From assembly GCA_945861785.1 (NCBI GenBank), contig CAMAWD010000049.1:1-44974 (forward strand): DNA of 44,974 bases, in the 5' to 3' direction. The notes beneath the pieces are model-generated. The model was not told the origin of the DNA. It saw nothing but the letters and a program-made list of their open reading frames with translations, and searched no databases. The stretch is from Rhodoferax sp. OV413. Lineage in GTDB: Bacteria > Pseudomonadota > Gammaproteobacteria > Burkholderiales > Burkholderiaceae_C. Shown piece after piece: positions 26,531 to 37,802 of this stretch (the stretch's first letter is position 1; the number at the start of each line of letters is the position of its first letter). The translations under genes and the position numbers were made by a program.

Positions 26531-27726
26531 TGACCAACCAGCTGCAGACCGACGTGACCATCATCGGCGGCGGCATCGTGGGTGCATCGGCGGCACTGGC
26601 GCTGCGCAAGATGGGATTGGCGGTTGTGCTGCTGGAGCGTGACCAATGCGGCACACGTTCGAGTGGCGTCAACTACGGTGGTGTGCGCCGGCAGGGCCGC
26701 CCGCTGTCGCAATTGCCACTGGCCCAGCGCGCCCACGCTATCTGGGGCAGCTTGCCGGAACTGATCGGCATCGATGGCGAATACCTGCGTTCGGGACACC
26801 TCAAGATCGCACGCAGCGAGGCGGATATGGCCTCGCTCGAGAGTTACCGCGCACGCAGCGAGGGTTTCGGGATGGGCCTGCAACTGCTCGGCACGGCCAC
26901 CCTGCGCGCGCGTTTCCCGTGGCTGGGCGAACGGGCGCTGGGTGGTTCGTGGTGCCCGCAGGACGGCCACGCCAACCCCCGCCTGGTGTCGCCCGCGTTC
27001 GCACGTGCGGCCGTGCGCGCCGGTGCGGACGTCCGCGAGGCCTGTCGTGTGGAGCACCTGCTGCACGACGGCCGGCAATTCGTGGTGGCGGCTGGCAACG
27101 GCCTGGAGGTTCACTCGCGCGTGTTGCTCAACTGCGCCGGCGCCTGGGCGGGTGCCATCGCCGCACAATTCGGCGAACCCGTCCCGATGGTGTCTTCGCA
27201 CCCGGTGATGGCGGTCACGGAGCCGCTGCCCATGTTCATGACACTGAGTCTGGGGGTCGAGGGTGGTGGCATCTACGCGCGCCAGGCACCCCGCGGCAAC
27301 TGCGTCATAGGAGGGTCCCAGGGGTATGCGCTGGACGCCGACCGCGCGCGCCCCGGCCGGGACGCCATCACGCTGGTGCTGCAGCGCACGGTGGAACTGC
27401 TGCCCAAACTGCGCCACGCCCACATCATCCGGACCTGGAGCGGCACCGAAGGTTACCTGCCCGACCGCGAACCGGTGATCGGGCCCAGCAGCACCACACC
27501 CGGCCTGTTCCACGGCTTCGGATTCGCCGGCGCGGGTTTCCAGATCGGGCCGGCTGTTGGTGCGGTGCTGGCAGAACTCGTGCGTGACGGCGCCAGCACG
27601 ACGCCAATTGGCCCTTTTTCTATTTCCCGCTACGCGAACCGGGCGCCGGCGGAATCGGCTGCCGGGCAGTTGTCTGCCCGGCATGCCGTTCTTTCACCCG
27701 TCATGTCGACACTACCAACCACCTGA
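26530..27726 (+). CDS. DAO-type FAD-dependent amino/imino acid dehydrogenase, catalytic subunit (HcnC-like)
   Basis: A 398-residue D-amino-acid-oxidase-fold flavoprotein. GGGIVG at 13-18 binds FAD; the C-terminal FAD motif GLFHGFGFAGAGFQIGPAVG begins near 320. Together with the Fer2 and HcnB-like subunits it should oxidise the C-N bond of an amine or imino acid. The adjacent ALDH7-type dehydrogenase suggests pipecolate as substrate, giving piperideine-6-carboxylate. Related trimers oxidise glycine, octopine or D-hydroxyproline, so this is inference. Family proteins usually end near SISRY (about residue 363); here about 35 more residues follow, crossing a 9-bp perfect hairpin, so the original stop may have been lost. 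Confidence 0.87.
   Translation: MTNQLQTDVTIIGGGIVGASAALALRKMGLAVVLLERDQCGTRSSGVNYGGVRRQGRPLSQLPLAQRAHAIWGSLPELIGIDGEYLRSGHLKIARSEADMASLESYRARSEGFGMGLQLLGTATLRARFPWLGERALGGSWCPQDGHANPRLVSPAFARAAVRAGADVREACRVEHLLHDGRQFVVAAGNGLEVHSRVLLNCAGAWAGAIAAQFGEPVPMVSSHPVMAVTEPLPMFMTLSLGVEGGGIYARQAPRGNCVIGGSQGYALDADRARPGRDAITLVLQRTVELLPKLRHAHIIRTWSGTEGYLPDREPVIGPSSTTPGLFHGFGFAGAGFQIGPAVGAVLAELVRDGASTTPIGPFSISRYANRAPAESAAGQLSARHAVLSPVMSTLPTT
27661..27682 (+). promoter_or_regulatory. Perfect hairpin just upstream of the binding-protein gene
   Basis: GCCGGGCAG and its complement CTGCCCGGC enclose a TTGT loop. The stem lies in the extended 3' end of the dehydrogenase gene, 54 bases before the binding-protein ATG. 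No T-run follows, so it is not a typical terminator. It could act as a processing or stability element that sets the binding-protein mRNA level apart; this is inference. Confidence 0.5.
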
Positions 27727-27736
27727 AGGAGAACCC

Positions 27737-28810
27737 ATGAAAAACAAGTCCGCACCCGTCCGCGCCCTGCGCCGGTCCTTGCTGTCGCTGGCCGTCGCGG
27801 CTGCCGCGCTGTCGGCCACCGCAGCGGGAGCCCAAACCAAGACGCTGTACATCGGCATGAACGGCGGGTCGATGGAGAAGACCTGGACCGAACACGTGTT
27901 CCCCGCGTTCGAAAAGGCCAACAATGTCAAGGTCGTGGTGGTGCCAGGAACCTCTTCCGACATCCTGGCCAAGGCCCAGGCGGCCAAGGACAAGCCCCAG
28001 ATGCACGTGATTTTTCTTGACGATGGCGTGATGGTCCGCGCGGTGGGCATGGGCCTGTGCGAGAAGATGAAACCCAGCGCTGCGCTGAGCGAAGTTTTCC
28101 CGACCGCGCGTTTCAAGGACGACATGGCCACCGGCGTCACCATGGGCATGACCGGCCTGGCCTACAACAAGAAGATGTTCGCCGAAAAGGGCTGGGCCGC
28201 GCCGACCAGCTGGATGGACCTGGCCGACCCGAAATTCAAGGGCAAAGTGGTGTTCCAGTCAGTGTCGTCCTCGTCGTTCGGGTTGCACGGCTTTCTGATG
28301 TTCAACCGCATCAAGGGTGGTACCGAGCGCAACGTCGAACCTGGCTTTGCCGCGTGGAAGACCAGCATCGGTCCCAACGTGCTGGAATACATCCCCAGCT
28401 CTGCCAAACTCACCGAAATGATCCAGACCGGCGAGGCCGCCATCGCCCCGTTGACACCGACCGGCGTGGCGACCCTGCAGGAGAAGGGCATTGCGATCGA
28501 ATACGCGCAACCCAAGGAAGGCTCGGTGGTGCTGATGGTCGCCGAGTGCGTGATAGCCAACAACAGCGAACCGGTGCTGGCGCAAAAGCTGGCCGAATAC
28601 CTGCTCAGCGCCGACGCGCAGTCCGCGGGCCTGCAACACGGCAACCAGATTCCATCCAATCCAAAGGCGCCCGCGGTCGACGCCGATTCCAAGCTCAAGC
28701 TCAAGCAGTTTGGCGAGTACATGAAAACCGCCGTGGTGCTGGACTGGGATGCCGTGAATGAAAGCCGGCCGGCCTGGAACGCACGCTGGAACCGGCTCAT
28801 CGAGCGTTGA
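27737..28810 (+). CDS. PotD-like ABC transporter substrate-binding protein
   Basis: A 357-residue extracellular solute-binding protein (SBP_bac type). A twin-basic-start signal peptide ends near ATAAGAQ (about residue 32). The mature part has TLYIGMNGGSMEKTW, VPGTSSDILAKAQ and the hinge FLDDGVMV. It would bind the imported amine or imino acid for the PotABC-like transporter of the same operon. AAGGAG precedes ATG 27737 at good spacing. It lies downstream of the dehydrogenase genes rather than beside the permeases, and a hairpin precedes it, so it may be expressed at a different level. Confidence 0.92.
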   Translation: MKNKSAPVRALRRSLLSLAVAAAALSATAAGAQTKTLYIGMNGGSMEKTWTEHVFPAFEKANNVKVVVVPGTSSDILAKAQAAKDKPQMHVIFLDDGVMVRAVGMGLCEKMKPSAALSEVFPTARFKDDMATGVTMGMTGLAYNKKMFAEKGWAAPTSWMDLADPKFKGKVVFQSVSSSSFGLHGFLMFNRIKGGTERNVEPGFAAWKTSIGPNVLEYIPSSAKLTEMIQTGEAAIAPLTPTGVATLQEKGIAIEYAQPKEGSVVLMVAECVIANNSEPVLAQKLAEYLLSADAQSAGLQHGNQIPSNPKAPAVDADSKLKLKQFGEYMKTAVVLDWDAVNESRPAWNARWNRLIER

Positions 28811-28820
28811 AAGGCAGCCC

Positions 28821-30329
28821 ATGACCTACACCACGGATGTCCGGGACATCTTCCAGGCTCTGGGCTTGCAGGCTCCGGCGGGTGGCCCGGAGGGCTGGCC
28901 GGTGCACACGCCGATCGACGGCAGCCTGCTGGCCCGGGTCGCGCCCTCCAGCGCCACGGAATGCGACGCGGCCATCGCACGTGCGCAGACGCAGTTCCTG
29001 CGCTGGCGCAACCTGCCGGCGCCCCAGCGCGGCGCGCTGGTGCGCGCTTTCGGCGAGGCGGTGCGGCGGCACAAGCAGCCGCTGGGCCGTCTGATTTCAC
29101 TCGAAACCGGCAAGATCGCGCAGGAGGGGTTGGGCGAGGTGCAGGAGGTGGTGGATGTCTGCGAATTCGCCGTCGGTCTGTCGCGCCAGCTCTACGGCCT
29201 GACCATCGCCAGCGAGCGGCCCGACCACAAGTTGCTGGAGACATGGCATCCATTGGGCGTGGTTGGAATCATCTCGGCCTTCAACTTCCCGATGGCGGTG
29301 TTCGCATGGAACGCGGCGCTGGCGCTGGTGTGCGGCAACACCCTGGTCTGGAAACCATCCGAGAAAGCGCCGCTGTCGGCGCTTGCCTTGCACGGCCTGT
29401 TGCTGCAGGCGGCGCAGCAGCAGGGGCTGGACCACATCGGGCTGGCAGAGTTGCTGATCGGGGAACGCGCCATCGGAGAAGCACTGGTCGCCCACCCGGC
29501 TGTAAAACTGGTCAGCGCCACCGGTTCCACCACGATGGGCCGCAACGTGGCCGCTGCCTGCGCTCCGGTGTTCAAACGCAGCCTGCTGGAACTCGGCGGC
29601 AACAACGCGGCCATCGTGTGCCCCTCGGCCAACCTGGAGCTGGTGGTGCGCGGCGCAGCATTCGCCGCCGTCGGAACGGCCGGCCAGCGTTGCACGACCC
29701 TGCGCCGGCTGATCGTGCACCGCTCGATCTACACCACGTTGGTGGCCTCCTTGCTGCGCGTGTTCGAACGTCTTCCGATCGGCAACCCACTGGACGACGG
29801 CACCCTGGTCGGGCCTCTCATTGACCAGCGGGCGTTTGAATCCATGCAGGCGGCCCTTGAAGTAGCCAGGCAGGCCGGCGGGCTGGTGCATTTCGGAGGG
29901 CGCGAATCCGTGGGCACGCCATCGGGCTACTACGTGCGCCCGGCCATTGTCGAGCTGGCAACCCAGTGCGGGCCGATGTTGCACGAAACCTTCGCACCGA
30001 TTCTGTACGTGGTGCCGTACGACGACTTCGACCAGGCGATTGCGCTCAACAACGCGGTGGCACATGGCCTGTCGTCGGCGGTGTTCACACAGGACCTGCG
30101 TGAAGCCGAGGTGTTTACTTCGGCGCGCGGTTCGGACTGCGGCATCGCCAACGTGAACATAGGCACCAGCGGCGCCGAGATCGGCGGCGCATTCGGTGGC
30201 GAGAAGGACACCGGTGGCGGACGCGAATCGGGCTCGGACGCCTGGAAAGCCTACATGCGCCGCGCCACCAACACGGTCAACTACGGCACTTCCCTGCCAC
30301 TGGCGCAGGGTATCCGTTTCGAGGTGTAG
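28821..30329 (+). CDS. amaB: ALDH7-family aldehyde dehydrogenase (AmaB-like, piperideine-6-carboxylate dehydrogenase)
   Basis: A 502-residue NAD-dependent aldehyde dehydrogenase. The catalytic cysteine is C291 (AGQRCTTLRR) and the general base E257 (LLELGGNNA). The C-terminal block EIGGAFGGEKDTGGGRESGS followed by DAWKAYMRRATNT is diagnostic of the ALDH7 group, which includes human ALDH7A1 and AmaB of Pseudomonas putida. These oxidise 2-aminoadipate 6-semialdehyde/piperideine-6-carboxylate to 2-aminoadipate in lysine and pipecolate breakdown. The gene follows the binding-protein gene by ten bases and ends the operon. In this setting the dehydrogenase trimer would deliver its substrate. Confidence 0.87.
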   Translation: MTYTTDVRDIFQALGLQAPAGGPEGWPVHTPIDGSLLARVAPSSATECDAAIARAQTQFLRWRNLPAPQRGALVRAFGEAVRRHKQPLGRLISLETGKIAQEGLGEVQEVVDVCEFAVGLSRQLYGLTIASERPDHKLLETWHPLGVVGIISAFNFPMAVFAWNAALALVCGNTLVWKPSEKAPLSALALHGLLLQAAQQQGLDHIGLAELLIGERAIGEALVAHPAVKLVSATGSTTMGRNVAAACAPVFKRSLLELGGNNAAIVCPSANLELVVRGAAFAAVGTAGQRCTTLRRLIVHRSIYTTLVASLLRVFERLPIGNPLDDGTLVGPLIDQRAFESMQAALEVARQAGGLVHFGGRESVGTPSGYYVRPAIVELATQCGPMLHETFAPILYVVPYDDFDQAIALNNAVAHGLSSAVFTQDLREAEVFTSARGSDCGIANVNIGTSGAEIGGAFGGEKDTGGGRESGSDAWKAYMRRATNTVNYGTSLPLAQGIRFEV

Positions 30330-30371
30330 CCCACGCGCCAGCGGCGGCGTTGTGCCACCCGCAGCGCGCAA

Positions 30372-30662
30372 TCAGCGTATCTTGCCCAGCAGTGCCTCCA
30401 TGTGCTCCATCATGTGTGCCATATCGGCCTGGGCGCCCGGCGTGTCGCCCAGCTTCCCGCCGAGCTCCTGCTCGATGAAACACACCGTCATGCGCACATA
30501 GGCGCTGTCGAGCGCCTTGCGCACCGCCGACATCTGGCTGGCGATCGTCAGGCACTCGTCACCGGCCTCGATCATGCGCTGTATGCCGCGCAACTGGCCT
30601 TCGGCCCGCTTGAGGCGGTGCAGCAGGTCGGTGCGCGATTTCTGGTCGGTCAGGATGGTCAT
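30372..30662 (-). CDS. CsoR/RcnR-family (DUF156) transcriptional repressor
   Basis: A 96-residue all-helical repressor with RLKRAEGQLRGIQRMIEAGDEC in its first half, typical of the family. CsoR binds copper with Cys-His-Cys at spacing +25 and +29 from the first cysteine; here the first is C37, the other cysteine is C61 (+24), and the +25 and +29 positions are F and E. The copper site is therefore absent, and a two-thiol sensor of persulfide or another electrophile is possible. It ends the efflux operon, and a palindrome of the type bound by this family lies in that operon's promoter, so feedback repression is likely. ATG 30662 matches the family start; the open frame upstream is ignored. Confidence 0.88.
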   Translation of the reverse strand: MTILTDQKSRTDLLHRLKRAEGQLRGIQRMIEAGDECLTIASQMSAVRKALDSAYVRMTVCFIEQELGGKLGDTPGAQADMAHMMEHMEALLGKIR

Positions 30663-30729
30663 GGCACAGGATGGCGCCGCAGCGCGCTCGGGGATGGAAC
30701 GCACCATTATGTCGTCACCCGGCGCAGGC

Positions 30730-30951
30730 TCAGGCGGCTCCTGGCGCCTTTTCGGGCACACCCAGTTTTTTCAGGATGAACCCGAGCGGGCACATGTTGG
30801 TGAACCCGAACTGGAACAGGTTGGCGCCGACAAAGGCCGTGAACGCCAGCCACCACTGGCTCACGAACAGGGGGCTTCCCTGCACGCCGAGCGCGAGCGA
30901 GACCAGGATGAACAGGCCGGCAAAGATGCGGATGTAACGTTCGACTGTCAT
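30730..30951 (-). CDS. DUF2892 (YgaP-like) inner-membrane protein
   Basis: A 73-residue protein with two hydrophobic helices, MTVERYIRIFAGLFILVSLA at the start and NLFQFGFTNMCPLGFILKKL near the end. The sequence NMCPLG is the DUF2892 signature, also found at the C-terminus of the rhodanese YgaP. The family is often linked to sulfide, persulfide or rhodanese genes. Its start overlaps the stop of the 38-codon fused relic upstream (ATGA), and AAGGAG lies before it. It sits between an RND efflux gene and a CsoR-family gene. Confidence 0.88.
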   Translation of the reverse strand: MTVERYIRIFAGLFILVSLALGVQGSPLFVSQWWLAFTAFVGANLFQFGFTNMCPLGFILKKLGVPEKAPGAA

Positions 30952-31048
30952 GGCAATTCTCCTTGGGTTGAAAAAATCAGAAACCTGCTTGATGCGGCGG
31001 ACGATGCCCAGCGCAGTGGGTGCATGCCGCCAAGTCCTGCGCCGATGA

Positions 31049-31064
<16 letters not shown>
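30948..31064 (-). pseudogene. Relic of a sulfide:quinone oxidoreductase-like FAD gene
   Basis: From ATG 31064 the minus strand reads MAHIVIIGAGLGGM, a perfect flavoprotein start with GAGLGG. After 14 codons the sequence becomes unrelated. In another frame ALGIVRRIKQ (31014 to about 30985) resembles the usual C-terminus, ALGIVRLK, of family members from this neighbourhood. Nearly the whole gene, some 400 codons, has thus been deleted, leaving both ends. The fused frame would make a 38-residue peptide that ends in an ATGA overlap with DUF2892. It overlaps the end of the RND gene by 16 bases. Confidence 0.7.
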
Positions 31065-34353
<3,289 letters not shown>

Positions 34354-34357
<4 letters not shown>

Positions 34358-34392
34358 GACAACACCCTCATGGTGAAGCTGTTGCGACTCAT
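34354..34392 (-). other. 12-codon mini-ORF bridging the HlyD and RND genes
   Basis: ATG 34392 overlaps the HlyD stop (ATGA) and a 12-codon frame (MSRNSFTMRVLS) ends with TGA overlapping the RND start (GTGA). GAGG inside it serves as the RND ribosome-binding site. The layout is the same as in the micro-ORFs at 26403 and 43002, but the sequence is not clearly related. A chance bridge is possible, so it is reported without a coding claim. Confidence 0.3.
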
Positions 34393-35456
34393 GGGCTGAT
34401 CGCCGTAGCGCCCTGCAGACCAGCACGCACCGGGTCGAGGGCCACGCGTTCACCGGCGTTCAAGCCCGACACCACGTCGACCACACCACCAGCGAGCGGA
34501 CCCACACGAACGGCGCGCAATGCAAAACCGTTGGGAACGGCCACATAGACGGCTGTAAGTTCACCTCTGCGCAGAACCGCCTGCGTCGGGAGGCTCAGGC
34601 GTCCAGCCGGTGCACCAGGCTGGGCTGCACTGGCGCTTGCACGGGCCACCACACGCACGGTCTGCCCGGGGCGAAGGGGCGCCTGCGTTGCGGGCAGTGT
34701 CAAGCGCCATTCGACGGTCTGGGTCACCGGGTCGGCGGTCGGCAGCATTTCCCGTGCGGTGGGTGCCAGGCTCTGGCCGTCGGCAAGCAGAACCTGCACC
34801 TCAGTGGCCGCACCGGCCAAAGCCACGCGCGAAGCGCTGACCTGCGCAACCGCGCGCATGCGCCCGGGTTCGTACAGAGTGATGAGCGCACGACCTGGAA
34901 GGGCCAGGTCGCCGAGCTCCACATGGGTGGCCAGCACAACCGCGTCGAAGGGCGCCGCCAGCTCGGCAAACCCCTGCGCCACGGCGGCCTGGGCACGCGC
35001 CGCCTGGGCCTGTCGCACGGCAGCTTGTGACGCCTGTGCCTGGTTGTCGGCGTTGTCTATGGCGGCCTGGCTGATGAATCCGTCCTTCTTGAGGGCCCGG
35101 TTGCGTTCCAGCACCTGCTGGGCATTGCGCAGCTCGGCTTCGGCCTGCGCCACGGCGGCGTCGCTGCGCGCGGTGTTGGCGCGCACCTCCCGGTCGTCCA
35201 GGCGCACCAGCGCCTGCCCGCGCTTGACCATGTCGCCAGCCTTGACCCGCAGCGCCATGACATTGCCGCCGACCTGCGCTGTGACCGTGGCCTGGCGTAC
35301 CGGCTGCAACACTGCGTCGAGTTCCATCACCGGGGATGTCGCTGTATTGCCCACCACGGTAGTCTGTACACGCACCGGCTCCACGTCGGCGGCCGATGTT
35401 GCGGCGACAGTCCCTGCAAGGCAGAGGATGGCGGTGAAATGTCGAAGCAGTGGCAC
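34389..35456 (-). CDS. HlyD/AcrA-type efflux periplasmic adaptor
   Basis: A 355-residue membrane-fusion protein. A signal peptide ends near AATSAAD (about residue 23). A lipoyl-like domain (TVTAQVGGNVMALRVKAGD...QALVRLDD) is followed by an alpha-helical hairpin rich in alanine and glutamine (about residues 105-165), then beta-barrel and membrane-proximal domains. It would join the RND pump to an outer-membrane channel. GTG 35456 is chosen because GGAG lies six bases upstream and it begins the signal peptide. It is the first gene of the operon, preceded by a promoter with a CsoR-like operator. Confidence 0.92.
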   Translation of the reverse strand: MPLLRHFTAILCLAGTVAATSAADVEPVRVQTTVVGNTATSPVMELDAVLQPVRQATVTAQVGGNVMALRVKAGDMVKRGQALVRLDDREVRANTARSDAAVAQAEAELRNAQQVLERNRALKKDGFISQAAIDNADNQAQASQAAVRQAQAARAQAAVAQGFAELAAPFDAVVLATHVELGDLALPGRALITLYEPGRMRAVAQVSASRVALAGAATEVQVLLADGQSLAPTAREMLPTADPVTQTVEWRLTLPATQAPLRPGQTVRVVARASASAAQPGAPAGRLSLPTQAVLRRGELTAVYVAVPNGFALRAVRVGPLAGGVVDVVSGLNAGERVALDPVRAGLQGATAISP

Positions 35457-35480
35457 AACGGTCTCCTGGATACGGGGTGG

Positions 35481-35509
35481 AGTATATACCCTATGGGGTA
35501 CATGAACAA
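35481..35509 (-). promoter_or_regulatory. Promoter and CsoR-type operator of the efflux operon
   Basis: On the minus strand TTGTTC (35504-35509) and TATACT (35481-35486, five of six consensus) are 17 bases apart. Between them lies TACCC-N4-GGGTA (35487-35500), a G/C-tract palindrome of the kind bound by CsoR/RcnR-family repressors. A bound repressor would hide both boxes. The HlyD gene starts about 25 bases downstream of -10. The 280 bases from here to the glutathione transferase gene (35510-35790) hold no gene; only a good ribosome-binding site (AGAGGAG) is clear there. Confidence 0.65.
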
Positions 35510-35790
35510 CCCCCTCCACCCAATGCCCCATGTTGCGCCGGTTGCGCTGCGATGCGCTTGCGATACGTCAATCCGCCCTCGCGCACAGGATCGCCACCGC
35601 CACTCACCACCTTTCGCACGGGCCATGGACACAGCCTTTGCCAGGGCAACGACCACCGCCCCGACAAGCCCCGGCGCGACAAACAGCGCGGGGCAGTGAA
35701 ATTCTTGTCACGGCGGCCGTTTCGGCGGCGGGCCGGTCTTTCGCTGGAGTGGACAATAGGCCTTCAACCCCAACCCCAAGAGGAGACGCA

Positions 35791-36465
35791 ATGATCAAGT
35801 TCTACTACAACACCGCGCCCAACCCGGCCAAGGTGGCACTGTTCCTGGAAGAGTCCGGCCTGCCCTACGAGATTGTTCCGGTGGACACGCGCAAGGGGGA
35901 GCAGCACGCTCCTGCCTACACCGCGATCAACCCGAATGCCAAGGTGCCGGCCATCGTGGACGACGGCGTGGTGGTGTTCGACAGCAACGCGATCCTGCTG
36001 TACCTGGCAGAAAAGAGCGGCCAGTTCCTGCCCGCCAACACACCACAAGCGCGCGGTGAAATGTTGTCCTGGCTGATGTTCGTGGCCAGCGGAATCGGGC
36101 CGTACAGCGGTCAGGCGGTGCACTTCAAGCGTTATGCGCCCGAGCCGATTCCGTATGCCATCGACCGCTACAACTTCGAAGCCTGGCGGCACTGGAACAT
36201 CGTCGATGCGCACCTGTCGGGGCAGAGCCACATGGTGGGCAACAGCTACTCGCTGGTGGACATGGCGCTCTGGGGCTGGGCCCGCGCAACGCATTTTGTG
36301 CTGGGCGACGACGCCATGGCCAAACTGCCCAACGTCAAACGCCTGCTGGGCGAGATCAATGCCCGGCCGGCTGCACAACGTGTCGACGCCCTCAAGACGC
36401 AGTTCAACTTCAAGACCGAGATGGACGAACAGGCGCGCAAGGCGTTCTTTCCGCACATGGCCTGA
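35791..36465 (+). CDS. Glutathione S-transferase family protein
   Basis: A 224-residue cytosolic GST. The thioredoxin-fold N-terminal domain (residues 1-80) has MIKFYYNTAPNPAKVALFLEE with the likely activating asparagine/threonine at the start of helix 1, then NPNAKVPAIVDD (cis-proline) and DSNAILLYLAE for glutathione binding. The C-terminal helical domain contains SYSLVDMALWGWA, matching the N-capping box. It resembles the Ure2p-like/nu class, often with glutathione-disulfide bond reductase activity. AGAGGAG upstream of ATG 35791 fixes the start. It is monocistronic, followed by a decayed MFS gene on the other strand. Confidence 0.92.
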   Translation: MIKFYYNTAPNPAKVALFLEESGLPYEIVPVDTRKGEQHAPAYTAINPNAKVPAIVDDGVVVFDSNAILLYLAEKSGQFLPANTPQARGEMLSWLMFVASGIGPYSGQAVHFKRYAPEPIPYAIDRYNFEAWRHWNIVDAHLSGQSHMVGNSYSLVDMALWGWARATHFVLGDDAMAKLPNVKRLLGEINARPAAQRVDALKTQFNFKTEMDEQARKAFFPHMA

Positions 36466-36514
36466 GAGGCCGGGAGTCTGTCTGCAGCGCGGGCCAGTCT
36501 GGCACCTGCGGTGC

Positions 36515-36836
36515 TCACGCAGCCGCGGGCAGGCTCCGCAAACGGCTCACGACCGACCGCGAGATGAACAGCGCCTGCAGGCAGAAACCCGCCAGTGCCA
36601 GCACCAGGCAGGCAGACTCGCCCCAGGCGGCACCTGCCAGTCGACAGCAGCAGGAACGGAATGGTCTGCGCGGTCGCGAGCATGCCGACCTCGCCCGGCC
36701 CGGCGCCGAGCAGCAGCACCGCAACAATGGGTGTGGCGGCAAGGCTCAGCTGCTCGGCCGATTGGGCCGCCAGGTTGGTGCCCACCAGAAATCCGAACGG
36801 TCGGGGAAGCGGTACGGCCATGGGTGATCCAGTCAT
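36515..36836 (-). pseudogene. MFS transporter relic with internal deletion
   Basis: From ATG 36836 the frame reads RPFGFLVGTNLAAQSAEQLS then PIVAVLLLGAGPGEVGMLATAQTIPFLLLS, the first membrane segment and loop of an MFS permease. At about 36640 this ends. In a shifted frame LAGAAWGESACLVLALAGFC then LQALFISRSVVSRLRSLPAAA ends at 36515, the last membrane segment and tail. Some ten membrane segments are missing and the ends are out of frame. It cannot transport. The bases from 36837 to the kinase start at 36944 show nothing else. Confidence 0.75.
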
Positions 36837-36943
36837 GAGTAGCCGCCATCATGCATTGCAGCGCGCTGGCGCGCCGGCCGCAATCGCACATCCTATCGGC
36901 GCACCGTCTGCAGACCCCACCGCGCAGCGACGACAATCGCGGC

Positions 36944-37792
36944 ATGAAACCACCTCCCCGGCTGCAAGCACTCATCGAAGAAGGCCTGATCGACACGGTG
37001 GTGCGCCAGCTGATGAGCGGCAAGGAGGCCATGGTCTATGTGGTGCGGTGCGGCGACGACACACGCTGTGCCAAGATCTACAAGGAGGCGACGCAGCGCA
37101 GCTTCCGCCAGGCCGTGGACTACACCGAAAACCGCAAGGTCAAGAATTCGCGTTCGGCCCGGGCCATGGCCAAGGGTTCGCGTTTCGGCCGCCAGCAGCA
37201 GGAGGCCGCCTGGCAGAGCGCCGAGGTCGACGCCCTGTACCGCCTGGCGGACGCCGGTGTGCGTGTGCCCAAGCCCTACAACTTCCATGAAGGCGTCCTG
37301 CTGATGGAACTGGTGGCCGACGAACACGGAGACGCGGCCCCGCGCATGAACGACGTGGCACTGACCCCCGAGCAGGCACGCGCCCACCACGCCAGCCTGC
37401 TGACCGAGGTGGTGCGCATGTTGTGCGCCGGTGTGGTGCATGGCGACCTGTCTGAGTTCAACATCCTGCTGGCGGCCGACGGGCCGGTCATCATCGACCT
37501 GCCGCAGGCGGTGGACGCCGCGGGCAACAACCATGCACAGCGCATGTTGCTGCGCGACGTGGCAAATTTGCGCGACTTCTTCGGACGCTTCGCTCCGGAG
37601 TTGCAGAAGACCGACTATGGGTCGGAAATTTGGGATCTGTACCAGCGCGGCATCCTGCACCCTGACACTGTGCTCACCGGCAAGTTCACCCACAAGGCGG
37701 GCGTGGTCGATGTCGGCAACGTGATGCGTGTGATCGACGACGCGCGCTCCGAGGAAACCGCGCGGCGCCTGCGCATGGCGACACCGCGCTGA
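36944..37792 (+). CDS. RIO1-like serine/threonine protein kinase (PA4780-type)
   Basis: A 282-residue atypical kinase. MSGKEAMVYVVRCGDD begins the ATP-binding fold; the RIO lysine is in CAKIYKEA; the flexible loop rich in R and S (KNSRSARAMAKGSRFGR) follows. The catalytic loop is VHGDLSEFNILLA and the metal-binding aspartate is in VIIDLPQAVDA. Family members autophosphorylate; targets are little known. An upstream helical segment (LIEEGLIDTVVRQLMSG) is normal for this group. ATG 36944 begins the usual N-terminus; the open frame upstream is ignored. No operon partner. Confidence 0.9.
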   Translation: MKPPPRLQALIEEGLIDTVVRQLMSGKEAMVYVVRCGDDTRCAKIYKEATQRSFRQAVDYTENRKVKNSRSARAMAKGSRFGRQQQEAAWQSAEVDALYRLADAGVRVPKPYNFHEGVLLMELVADEHGDAAPRMNDVALTPEQARAHHASLLTEVVRMLCAGVVHGDLSEFNILLAADGPVIIDLPQAVDAAGNNHAQRMLLRDVANLRDFFGRFAPELQKTDYGSEIWDLYQRGILHPDTVLTGKFTHKAGVVDVGNVMRVIDDARSEETARRLRMATPR

Positions 37793-37802
37793 GCGGCGGC
37801 CC

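Noticed and set aside
24628-27684. A 1018-codon minus-strand open frame
   Set aside because: It is the shadow of the iron-sulfur, FAD and DAO subunit genes, whose motifs are intact on the other strand.
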